From: Kiritimatiellia bacterium
Lineage (GTDB): Bacteria; Verrucomicrobiota; Kiritimatiellia; UBA8416; JABMPJ01
NCBI GenBank assembly: GCA_030745755.1
Contig: JASLOA010000027.1
Location: forward strand, 124,001-188,000
Length of the DNA: 64,000 nucleotides
Reading direction: 5' to 3'
Shown here: positions 34,745 to 43,079 of the stretch, piece by piece
How positions within the stretch are numbered: the first letter of the stretch is position 1
Layout: the number at the start of each line of letters is the position of its first letter
Position numbers and translations under genes: made by a program
The notes under the pieces: generated by a model
Databases searched by the model: none
Seen by the model: only the letters and a program-made list of their open reading frames with translations
What the model was told of the DNA's origin: nothing

Positions 34745-37288
34745 TCACAATGCCTCACGGAGGTATTGTATCAGATCGTTGATCTCGCGGCCGGTCATCT
34801 CCACCACGCCGGCTCCGCCACGAATCATGGAGCGCATGGTGGTGCCATGCCCCAGTGACATCGTGGCCTGAAGGTAGGAGTCGCTCGCCGCGGCCAGGAA
34901 TTGTGGATTGAGCAGGCGCGGGGCAAAGCCCTCTTCCGTCGCGGTACCGTGGCACTGCGCACACTGTCGGGCATAGAGATCGGCGCCGCGTGCCGCTGTC
35001 CCCAGCGCAAGCTTCGGGGTTTGCCGCGCGACGTCGGCCTGCGAGCGCAGGTAGCTGACCACTGACCGAATCTCATGCTCCGAAAGCTCGGTCAGCGCAT
35101 CCTGACCATGCGAGAATGAGCGCATCTCGGTGCCTGACCGACCGTTGGCAATGGTGCCCTCGAGGAAGCCGTCGCTGACCGTGGCCAGGAAGCCGGGTCG
35201 CCCGACGGCGGGCCCGGAGCCACCACCACCGAAGTCACCATGGCACTGGGCACAATTGCGAGCAAACAGCTCGCGGCCCAGGGGCACGTCGCCCTGTGTG
35301 ACGGTGACCCCGATGGTATCAAAGGGCTGGAGCTGCAGGGCGCGCATGTAGGCAATGATCTCCTCGATCTCCTGCTCTGAGAACGATGCAAAACTGGCGG
35401 TGCCCTTGAGATTAGCGCGCATGGCCGTTCCCATACGGCCATAGCGGAGTGTTTCGCGGAGGAACTGGTCGTCAACGGCATTAAGGAAGTCATGACCGCC
35501 GATGGCCGGGCCGATCAGGCCCCGGCCGCCTTCACCATGGCATGGCGCGCAGGTCCGCTCGAAATTAATCCTACCCCTGCTCTCGCTCGCCACAGCGCCC
35601 CCCTGAGGCGAACGTACTACGCCCTTGGGAAAACTGCGAAGGAAGGCAAGGATTCCGCCGACTTCCTGTGCGCTGAGCTGCGACCATGCACCCATGGCGG
35701 TGCCCCGGCGCCCCTCGGTCACGGTCTTGTGAATGAACGGGTCCGACGCAACCGCCTGGAACTCGGGGGTGTTCAGTGATGGCCCCAGGCCGCCTTCGGC
35801 GTCCATACCGTGACAGGATCCGCAGCGATTCCTGAAGACGTGGCGGCCCTGTGTGGCCGCGTGCGGCTGTTGCGCCGCCTGCTGCACGGCGGCGACCGAG
35901 GGCGTCTCGCCACGGGCGCGTGTGAGGTAGGCGGTGAGATCCTTGACTTCGCGGTCGCGCAGGAAGCTCCATTTGGGCATGGCCGTATCTTCGCGCCCGT
36001 CCACGATGGTTTTGGTGATGAAGGCTTCCGAGGCATACGAAAGGAACTCGGGACTGGAAAGCGTCGGACCGATAAGGTCCATCTCGTAGTTGCCGTCGAT
36101 GCCGTGGCAGCCGGCACAGCGGCTTTCAAAGCGGGACCTGCCGTGCTTGATGTTTCCGACATAGTCGGGGTCAGGTTCCGGTGTGGCTGCGCGCAAGCTG
36201 AGAACGTGTCGACTGACCGCGTCGATCTGCGCTTCCGACAGGCCGCCCGACTTGCCCCACTGGGGCATAAGCGAGCTGCCCGACTCCGCGACGAACCGGG
36301 TCACAAAGTCAAGGGTCGCAATGGACTGGAACCCGTGGCCATTCAGTGAGGGGCCGAGCTTATTCTGGTTGGGCAACATCGCGCCCTCGCCATTCTTGCC
36401 GTGGCACGCCGAACACATCTCGGCATAGAGCATGGCTCCGGTTACCTGGGGTAGATGCTTCTCAAAGTGCTGAATATGGTCGGGAATCTCCCGCCGCTGA
36501 AAACTCTTGAGGTAGATGGCCAGGGCATAGGCATCCTCATCGCTGAGATCCCGAATCAGCATGCTCGAATCATGCGGCTGTGCCCTCGGGTAGCGGACGG
36601 CCTCGTACAGGTAGGCCAGATTGACGTTGCCGCCGAATCGCTTGATCAGCTCCTCGTGATGTTCCTCGACGGGGACTTTTACATGGAATGATGCATCGCC
36701 GATTGAGGACAGGTCGGGTCCGACAAAGCCGCCTATGCCATTGCGCTTGTGGCAGCCGAGGCATCCGCCCTCGGCGAACAGCTTGCGCCCGTGCTGCAGC
36801 GTCGCGGCCCGCGGCAGACTCTCCACGTGGTGACAGCGGAGGCAGTTGGCCTGCAGCGTGTCCCCGTCTAAGCGAGGCCTTTCCCAGAACTTAATGGTGT
36901 TAGCGTGGGCCTCCTCGACTGTCGTAGCACGCCCCTGACCGTCGTGGCAGATCGTACATCCCATCTTGCGGATATCATGCTTGGCCAGGATGTCACCGGG
37001 ATGCGTGCGGATTGGGTGCGGCTGATCTGCCATGCGCACATCCTCCATGCCCACGTGACAGGAGATGCAGCGGTCGGCCTCGCCCAGATGCGGGAGGAAC
37101 AGCTGGCGACGCCTGATGGGGTAGGCCTTGGCAGAAGCCACTTCTTCGGGGGTCCCGGCCTGCGCTATCAGCTCATCCCGGTATTGAACCTGGTACTGTC
37201 TGTACGGTGGCGCAACCGTCTCCCGGAAGGCCATATACAGCATCAACCCGATAGCCAGCACACTCGATAAAAGAAGAGTCAGTCTCAT
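34745..37288 (-). CDS. Decahaem periplasmic cytochrome built of tandem cytochrome c domains
   Basis: The 847-residue product has an N-terminal anchor helix and ten CxxCH motifs. The first four (CISCH, CTICH, CLRCH, CLGCH) form a tri/tetrahaem head; then six class I cytochrome c units follow (CSACH, CAGCH, CGSCH, CAPCH, CAQCH, CAQCH), each with a GP.L or similar turn, a Met-containing loop and a closing helix (LTAYLTRA, ILAFLRSF, IIAYMRAL, VVSYLRSQ, LIQYLREA). This looks like an electron wire. It follows the second cytochrome b gene by 24 bases and is likely the electron outlet of that Rieske/b complex, passing electrons towards NapA. Confidence 0.85.
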   Translation of the reverse strand: MRLTLLLSSVLAIGLMLYMAFRETVAPPYRQYQVQYRDELIAQAGTPEEVASAKAYPIRRRQLFLPHLGEADRCISCHVGMEDVRMADQPHPIRTHPGDILAKHDIRKMGCTICHDGQGRATTVEEAHANTIKFWERPRLDGDTLQANCLRCHHVESLPRAATLQHGRKLFAEGGCLGCHKRNGIGGFVGPDLSSIGDASFHVKVPVEEHHEELIKRFGGNVNLAYLYEAVRYPRAQPHDSSMLIRDLSDEDAYALAIYLKSFQRREIPDHIQHFEKHLPQVTGAMLYAEMCSACHGKNGEGAMLPNQNKLGPSLNGHGFQSIATLDFVTRFVAESGSSLMPQWGKSGGLSEAQIDAVSRHVLSLRAATPEPDPDYVGNIKHGRSRFESRCAGCHGIDGNYEMDLIGPTLSSPEFLSYASEAFITKTIVDGREDTAMPKWSFLRDREVKDLTAYLTRARGETPSVAAVQQAAQQPHAATQGRHVFRNRCGSCHGMDAEGGLGPSLNTPEFQAVASDPFIHKTVTEGRRGTAMGAWSQLSAQEVGGILAFLRSFPKGVVRSPQGGAVASESRGRINFERTCAPCHGEGGRGLIGPAIGGHDFLNAVDDQFLRETLRYGRMGTAMRANLKGTASFASFSEQEIEEIIAYMRALQLQPFDTIGVTVTQGDVPLGRELFARNCAQCHGDFGGGGSGPAVGRPGFLATVSDGFLEGTIANGRSGTEMRSFSHGQDALTELSEHEIRSVVSYLRSQADVARQTPKLALGTAARGADLYARQCAQCHGTATEEGFAPRLLNPQFLAAASDSYLQATMSLGHGTTMRSMIRGGAGVVEMTGREINDLIQYLREAL

Positions 37289-37312
37289 TGAATGTCCGTC
37301 CCACTTTCAGTT

Positions 37313-38887
37313 TCAATGCGTTGGCCACAAACTGGGCCACCAATAGAAGTCCCAGTTGGGACCGCGATGCACGGATGCAAAATAGGTCAGGATGACGAAG
37401 CTCACCAGGAAGTAGACGAAGAGCACGGTGACGCCGTGGCGTGTCGACCGTGTCCTGGCCGTAACCCCGAGTGAAAGAAGTACGAACAGTCCTGCCAATA
37501 CGGTTCCCGGATTGATGAACGTTATCCAGATCTGGCTGAGCTTCAGCCAGCCAGCTGTGACATTAACGGTCAGCATGGTGACGACGGCGACGGCGGAGAG
37601 AATGGCGCTTCTGATGGTCGTCTTTCGGATGTCCGCCGATTCAAACCATCGTCCGCTCTGCCCCTCCTCACGGTCAAGATAGGGGATCAGCATGAGAAAA
37701 AGGATGGAAAGTGTGGGCAGCAGAATGCCGCCGGCAAAGGCCGAATACGAGATGATCTCCTGCAGCGCCAGGAAGTACCAGGGCGCCTTGGCCGGATTCT
37801 CGGGCACGGCGGGATTAGCCATCTCCTTCAGCGGCGCGTTGAAGAAGAGGGAGAGAAGCACCAGGGAGAGGATGACCAGCGACATGATGGCCATTTCCCT
37901 GTAGAACACGCTGGGCCAGGTCGAAACCGTCTGTTCCGGTCCGCGATCAACCGCCGGTGTCTTGTCGGGAACCACGCACATGAGTCCGTAGGTCTTGTCG
38001 TGCTTCTCTTTGAACGCCGTCTCGGCAAGCTCGTCACAGGGCGTCCCCGCAAGCTCATCTTCCCTGATGTCTGTAGGCCGCGACAGGCCGCCATCCTTTC
38101 TGATGCGCCAGACATGAATCACCATGAAGATCATCATCATGATGGGCAGCACAATGCAATGGCCCCAGTAGAAACGCAGCAATGCCGGACCGCCCACGGA
38201 CTTCGATCCCAGCATCAAGTCGCGTTGCATCCCCCCGACGTCAAATGAGTCGGTAATACCGAGCGCGTCGGTGATCTCCACCGGGCTCCCCGCGATATTC
38301 GATCCGATGGTGATGGCCCAATAGGCGAGTTGGTCCCAGGGCAGACAGTAGCCGGTAAAGGCAAGGGCGAGTGTCAGCACCAACAGGATAACGCCGACAA
38401 CCCAGTTGAACTGTCGAGGGCCCTTGTATGAATTGGTAAAGAACACACGTGCCATGTGCAGAAAGACCAGCGCCACCATGACATAGGCACCCCAACGGTG
38501 CAGGTTCCTGATATAACGCCCGCCCGGCACGACGGTCTGGATATCCTTGATTGAGTTGTAGGCGCCCTCCACGGATGGCTGAAAGTAGATCATCAGGATG
38601 ACGCCCGAGACCGCCAGTGCGATGAAGACCGCCAGCAGTGCGATCCCCAGGCCCATCGTAAAGAGCGGGCGGCAGCTCCAGCGATGGGTACGGGTACTGT
38701 GGACGTGCAGAAACACGTTGCCAAAGACCGTCTTCGAACGACCACGACTGCTGTTCGGCATGCCCTGCCGTATCAGGCTTTCCATGAAGTTCTTCGGCAG
38801 GGATCGGATATTGCGGCCCAGTTGCCCCAGGCCAGACACGGGTGCCTGGCTTCCTTCACGTGCACCATCTTGTTCTGGATTCTTCAT
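37313..38887 (-). CDS. Full-length cytochrome b of a Rieske/b complex (second complex)
   Basis: The 524-residue protein joins the b6-like and subunit IV-like parts. Four haem-b histidines are in [15 protein letters not shown] (13 apart) and [16 protein letters not shown] (14 apart, b6-type). The Qo-site loop reads [14 protein letters not shown], so the canonical PEWY glutamate is not present. It has a soluble insert of about 70 residues between the two halves. It is coupled to the Rieske gene by four bases and followed by the decahaem cytochrome gene. It oxidises or reduces the quinone pool in the inner membrane. Confidence 0.9.
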   Translation of the reverse strand: MKNPEQDGAREGSQAPVSGLGQLGRNIRSLPKNFMESLIRQGMPNSSRGRSKTVFGNVFLHVHSTRTHRWSCRPLFTMGLGIALLAVFIALAVSGVILMIYFQPSVEGAYNSIKDIQTVVPGGRYIRNLHRWGAYVMVALVFLHMARVFFTNSYKGPRQFNWVVGVILLVLTLALAFTGYCLPWDQLAYWAITIGSNIAGSPVEITDALGITDSFDVGGMQRDLMLGSKSVGGPALLRFYWGHCIVLPIMMMIFMVIHVWRIRKDGGLSRPTDIREDELAGTPCDELAETAFKEKHDKTYGLMCVVPDKTPAVDRGPEQTVSTWPSVFYREMAIMSLVILSLVLLSLFFNAPLKEMANPAVPENPAKAPWYFLALQEIISYSAFAGGILLPTLSILFLMLIPYLDREEGQSGRWFESADIRKTTIRSAILSAVAVVTMLTVNVTAGWLKLSQIWITFINPGTVLAGLFVLLSLGVTARTRSTRHGVTVLFVYFLVSFVILTYFASVHRGPNWDFYWWPSLWPTH

Positions 38888-39360
38888 ACTTTCAATTTCT
38901 CGCCTGAGTCCAGTCGAACGCCCTGATCTACCAGCATCTGCCCGCCGGGAAGGAGCGACACCTCATACCTGTCCAGCGATCGCGGCGCGGGTGCCTTGGT
39001 CACTTCCCCCTCCATGGTGAACTTCGACCCGTGACAGGGGCAATCGAACTGTCCGCTGCCTCTGTCGAGCGTGACGACACAGCCCAGGTGCGTACAGACC
39101 AGGGAGAGCGCATAGATACCTTCATCATCACTGATGACGACAACCTTCTCTTCGTCAAACACCCGCACGGTGCCCGAAGGATAGTCCTGGGGCGGTCCGA
39201 TCTTGAGCTGCTTGGATGGATCCGGAAGTACCGACGGGCTAAGCCCCACCAGGGATCCTGCACCAGCAAGCCCCATGGCTGTCAGAAAAGCAGAGACTCC
39301 CGCCTTCCCCATGAAGTCGCGCCGGTCGCACTTCGGGTTTGCATTCTCTTCATTCGACAT
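38884..39360 (-). CDS. Rieske iron-sulfur protein (second complex)
   Basis: The 158-residue protein has an N-terminal Tat-like signal-anchor (RRDFMGKAG) and the [2Fe-2S] motifs CTHLGC and CPCHGSKF. The Ser after the second His is kept, but the residue where high-potential Rieske proteins have Tyr is Phe, which usually lowers the midpoint potential and suits a menaquinone system. The gene overlaps the flavoprotein gene upstream by 11 bases and cytochrome b downstream by four. Confidence 0.92.
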   Translation of the reverse strand: MSNEENANPKCDRRDFMGKAGVSAFLTAMGLAGAGSLVGLSPSVLPDPSKQLKIGPPQDYPSGTVRVFDEEKVVVISDDEGIYALSLVCTHLGCVVTLDRGSGQFDCPCHGSKFTMEGEVTKAPAPRSLDRYEVSLLPGGQMLVDQGVRLDSGEKLKV

Positions 39361-41308
39361 GGCATGTCCTCCGTTGTTGAAACGAAAATCTCTCCATAGT
39401 TACCGCATCCACCGGGCATCGCTCGGCGCATAGCCCGCACCGGATACAGCGCGCCTCATCCTTGATGATCGCGGCACCCGTGTCCGCTGCATCCGCCATG
39501 TGATGGCGATCCAAGACCTCCGCGAGCTCTGCATTCTGCATGTCCAGATTACTCAACGACACCAGCTTCAGGCAGAGCTCCGGGCACACCTCGGAACAGC
39601 CGCCGCAGAGAATGCACTTGCTCCCATCGAAAATCGTGTTGACGCCGCAGTCAAGGCAGCGCGACCCTTCGCGGCAGGCTTCGCTGTCCTCCATGCGACC
39701 CTCGACCACTCGCTTCAGGTCGCGTCGCTGTCCGGGGTCCAGCGTCCCAATCTCAGCGCGGCGGATCGTCTCATATCCCCCTTCGCGTGCATAGTCCGCG
39801 ATTTCAAAATGTGCTTCGGTATCCTCGAATGTCACCGCCTGGCCTGTCAAATGTGTAAACACGCCCCGCGCGGCTTTCTTGCCGGATGCGATGGCATCGA
39901 TGACCAGGCGTGGTCCCGTCTGGAGATCGCCGGCAACGAATGTGCCGGCGGCCGTGGTCATCAGCGTGTCGGAATCATAGGTGGGGTATCCGCGTGGATC
40001 CAGTTCCACTCCACTCTCCGGTGAGAGAAAACCGAGGTCGCAGACCTGGCCAATCGCCACCAGGACGGTATCGCACTCCACCACATGGGTGTTGTCCATG
40101 TCAAACGTGGGACTAAAGCGGCCTTCCGCATCGAAAAGACTCAGGACCGGCGCAAACCGGACCCCGCTGACCTTGCCATCAGCGTCGCGCAGGACCTCCT
40201 GGGGGCCGACGCTGTTGTGTCGGATGATGCCTTCTTCTTCACCCTCGCGAATATCCATCGGATCAGCCAGCATCTGCTCACGGCTTTCGAGGCAACACAG
40301 ATGGACCTCGCCATGCGTCTGGCGTGCCGCCACGTTGGTGACATCTTCGTAGGCCATGTGGGCGACGGTTCGCTCGGGTGCAACCATCTCCATCTCCATG
40401 GGCCCGGCCGTACGCCAGGCGCTGCGTGCCACATCGTAAGATACGCTGCCGCCTCCGATGACCACCATCTTCTTGCCCAGCGTGACGCTTCGTCCGAGCG
40501 CCACATCGCGCAGGAAGTCGATCCCCGACAGGACGCCCGGTCCTTCCACGCCCGGAACAGGCAGGGCGCGGCTCTTCTTCGCACCGACGGCGAGCACCAG
40601 TGCGGCATGCTGTTCACGCAACGCTGCCAGGGTGACATCTCTGCCCACTTCAGTGTTGCACTTGATTTCAACGCCCATGGCTTCGATTGAGGCCACCTCG
40701 GCCCGGATCAGATCGCGCGGCAGGCGGTATTCCGGCACACCGACATAGAGCATGCCGGCCGCGCGGTCTTCCAGTTCATAGATCACCGCGCGAAACCCGA
40801 GCAGGGCAAGATCGTGTGCACAGGCCAGGCCGGCCGGCCCGGCACCGATGATCGCTACGCTCGGCAGCTCGCTGTCGGTGACTGGCGCCCCGCCTTGCCC
40901 CAGGAAGTTGCGCAGCTCGTCACGGCCCTCGCACAGGCGCTCGGCCGATTTCGTCTCCAGATAATGCAGCAGGGCTTCCGGCGGTGTAGCCTCGGCGCCG
41001 TAGGAGGAGGTGACGAAGCGCTTCAGGGCACGAATGGCGATGGGGGTATCGATCGTGCCGCGCCGACAGGCCATCTCACACGGCGCGGCACAGATGCGAC
41101 CACAGACAGAGGCCAGGGGATTGGGGCCGCGCGCAATCAGGTAAGCCGACTCGAAGTCACCGGCCGCAATGGCCCGCACGTAGCCACGCGCATCGGTGTG
41201 CACCGGACAGGCGTACTGGCACGGTATATTTTCCATCCAGTAGGACAGATTGGGGATACGCACGTTGAACGGCTGTTCACGCCCTACTGGTCCTGACATC
41301 TTGCCCAT
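39350..41308 (-). CDS. GltD-like NAD(P)H-linked FAD/Fe-S oxidoreductase (first)
   Basis: The 652-residue protein has the N-terminal Fe-S part of glutamate synthase small subunits ([30 protein letters not shown]), an FAD site ([17 protein letters not shown] near residue 155), an NAD(P) site ([16 protein letters not shown]) and a C-terminal double ferredoxin ([24 protein letters not shown]). No gltB lies in the window. Its place between Rieske and cytochrome b genes and multihaem cytochromes points to electron transfer between NAD(P)H and a respiratory complex. It overlaps the Rieske gene. Confidence 0.85.
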   Translation of the reverse strand: MGKMSGPVGREQPFNVRIPNLSYWMENIPCQYACPVHTDARGYVRAIAAGDFESAYLIARGPNPLASVCGRICAAPCEMACRRGTIDTPIAIRALKRFVTSSYGAEATPPEALLHYLETKSAERLCEGRDELRNFLGQGGAPVTDSELPSVAIIGAGPAGLACAHDLALLGFRAVIYELEDRAAGMLYVGVPEYRLPRDLIRAEVASIEAMGVEIKCNTEVGRDVTLAALREQHAALVLAVGAKKSRALPVPGVEGPGVLSGIDFLRDVALGRSVTLGKKMVVIGGGSVSYDVARSAWRTAGPMEMEMVAPERTVAHMAYEDVTNVAARQTHGEVHLCCLESREQMLADPMDIREGEEEGIIRHNSVGPQEVLRDADGKVSGVRFAPVLSLFDAEGRFSPTFDMDNTHVVECDTVLVAIGQVCDLGFLSPESGVELDPRGYPTYDSDTLMTTAAGTFVAGDLQTGPRLVIDAIASGKKAARGVFTHLTGQAVTFEDTEAHFEIADYAREGGYETIRRAEIGTLDPGQRRDLKRVVEGRMEDSEACREGSRCLDCGVNTIFDGSKCILCGGCSEVCPELCLKLVSLSNLDMQNAELAEVLDRHHMADAADTGAAIIKDEARCIRCGLCAERCPVDAVTMERFSFQQRRTCHVE

Positions 41309-41326
41309 CTCCCCGGACCCGTACGA

Positions 41327-43054
41327 CTAGCTGCGTAGCCGTTTAAAGTAAATGCACTCCTCGGGGCAGACATTGACACAAACGCCGCAGCGAATACAGA
41401 ACTCATTCCGCATCATGACAGCCGATCCTGTCTCCCCTTCCTCAAGCTCGTCTGGTGAAGTGAATTCCCGCCCCTCCTCCGTCACCATGGTCAGGCAGTC
41501 GACGGGGCAAGCATCCACGCAGTAGTTGCACGCCGTGCAGGCCTCGGGATCCACCTCGATGCTGTGGTTGCACCTCATACAGCGTTCGGATTCCTCCATG
41601 GCCTCTTCGTGCGTAAACTTCTCGGTGAGCAGTTCGAAATTCTTCTCGACCTCCAGAGGAATTCGCTTGTGGGATTTCTGCCGCTTCAACTCGTCAAAAT
41701 GGGATGTCACGCCGGCATACAGCGACTGTTCCACCGGCACGATCTCTGCGGGCTGCTTCGGCACGCCACGGATGAACCGATCAATGCCGCGGGCGGCCTT
41801 GCGGCCCGACGCCATTGCGGTGACGATGGATAGCGGCCCGGTCACGGCATCGCCTGCCGCAAAAATCCCCGGCATTTCCTCCAGGCCATCTTCGAGCCCT
41901 TCTTGCAGGAGCCCACCTTCTGTAGCGGCCTCCATATACTCTTCGCCGAGCAGCCCAAGGTTGGGTTTCTCACTGATCGCACGGACGATGGAATCGACCG
42001 GGAACAGGAATTCGGAGTTCTCTTTCTTGCGGGGCCGAGAGCCCTTTTCAGCGAGTGAGTCCGGATCGATCTCGCTACACGCCAGGCCGGTCAGTTTGTC
42101 GCCATCCATCTCGATGTGCTCCGGCGACGTCAGGAACCTGAACTGGACCCCCTCCTCTTCGGCGGCATTCACCTCGTAATCATATGCCGGCATGTTCTCG
42201 CGTGCCCTGCGGTAGACAACCGTGACCTCGGCACCGAGTCGCCGACTGGTACGCGCCATATCCATGGCCGTATTCCCGCCGCCAATGACGACCACCCTGT
42301 CGCCCAGCCCGATTCTGTTCCGGTTGCCCACGCGCACCTTGCCGAGAATGTCAGACGCGCCGAACACCTGGCTGCAGTTCTCTTCGCCAGGGATCCGCAT
42401 CAGGTTGCCTATATGGGCGCCAACCGCCAGGCACACTGCAGAGTGTGTAGCCGTCAATTCCGTCAGAGCAATGTCGGAACCGACCGTCACGCTGTTGTGG
42501 ATGGTAACACCCAGTTTTCTCAGGGTGTCCGTATCGCGTTCGAAGACATCGTACATGAGCTTATACACAGGGATTCCCAGGAACGCCATGCCGCCGCACA
42601 CGTGGTGCTTCTCATAGATGGTGACCTTGTAGCCGAAGTGGGCAAGGTCCCATGCGGCAGCCAGTCCGGCTGGTCCCGAACCGATAATGGCCACCGACTC
42701 CTGGCGGGACCCCTTCAGGCTGCCCTCTTTGTAAAGCGCCAGCTCAGGACGTCCGTCCCGTCCCAGCTCGATGTAGTCGGACAGGTAGTACTCGATTTCA
42801 CGAATGGATATCGGCGTGTCGAGCCTGCCGCGAATACATTTGTACTCGCACGGAAAGAAACAGACCCTGCCGGTCAGACCCGGGAAAGGGTTGGCGGACT
42901 TGAGCACGACATAGGCGTCCTCAAACTTGCCTTGCCGCATCAGGTCATAGTAGACGGGCATATTGATGTGTAACGGACAGGCGACCTTGCATGCGTCTCC
43001 TTCACACACCTGCTGGTAGCTGAGGCGATGCTGATATGTCGTATCTTCACTCAT
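41327..43054 (-). CDS. GltD-like NAD(P)H-linked FAD/Fe-S oxidoreductase (second)
   Basis: This 575-residue paralogue begins MSEDTTYQHRLSYQQ, has CKVACPLHINMPVYYDL and CFFPCEYKCIRGR, FAD motif AIIGSGPAGLAAAWDLA, NAD(P) motif VVIGGGNTAMDMARTS and C-terminal clusters CTACNYCVDACP and CIRCGVCVNVCP. It is the more canonical of the two copies. The start at 43054 is chosen because family homology begins there; a longer upstream frame overlaps the octahaem gene. The two flavoproteins are 18 bases apart and probably work as a pair, perhaps with bifurcation, which is untested. Confidence 0.85.
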   Translation of the reverse strand: MSEDTTYQHRLSYQQVCEGDACKVACPLHINMPVYYDLMRQGKFEDAYVVLKSANPFPGLTGRVCFFPCEYKCIRGRLDTPISIREIEYYLSDYIELGRDGRPELALYKEGSLKGSRQESVAIIGSGPAGLAAAWDLAHFGYKVTIYEKHHVCGGMAFLGIPVYKLMYDVFERDTDTLRKLGVTIHNSVTVGSDIALTELTATHSAVCLAVGAHIGNLMRIPGEENCSQVFGASDILGKVRVGNRNRIGLGDRVVVIGGGNTAMDMARTSRRLGAEVTVVYRRARENMPAYDYEVNAAEEEGVQFRFLTSPEHIEMDGDKLTGLACSEIDPDSLAEKGSRPRKKENSEFLFPVDSIVRAISEKPNLGLLGEEYMEAATEGGLLQEGLEDGLEEMPGIFAAGDAVTGPLSIVTAMASGRKAARGIDRFIRGVPKQPAEIVPVEQSLYAGVTSHFDELKRQKSHKRIPLEVEKNFELLTEKFTHEEAMEESERCMRCNHSIEVDPEACTACNYCVDACPVDCLTMVTEEGREFTSPDELEEGETGSAVMMRNEFCIRCGVCVNVCPEECIYFKRLRS

Positions 43055-43079
43055 CTTAGACTGTTGCAGGTTCTCAGGC

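Noticed and set aside
39350-43054. Glutamate synthase small subunits (GltD)
   Set aside because: No gltB is present, and the genes sit inside a respiratory Rieske/b cluster, so glutamate synthesis is not the likely job.
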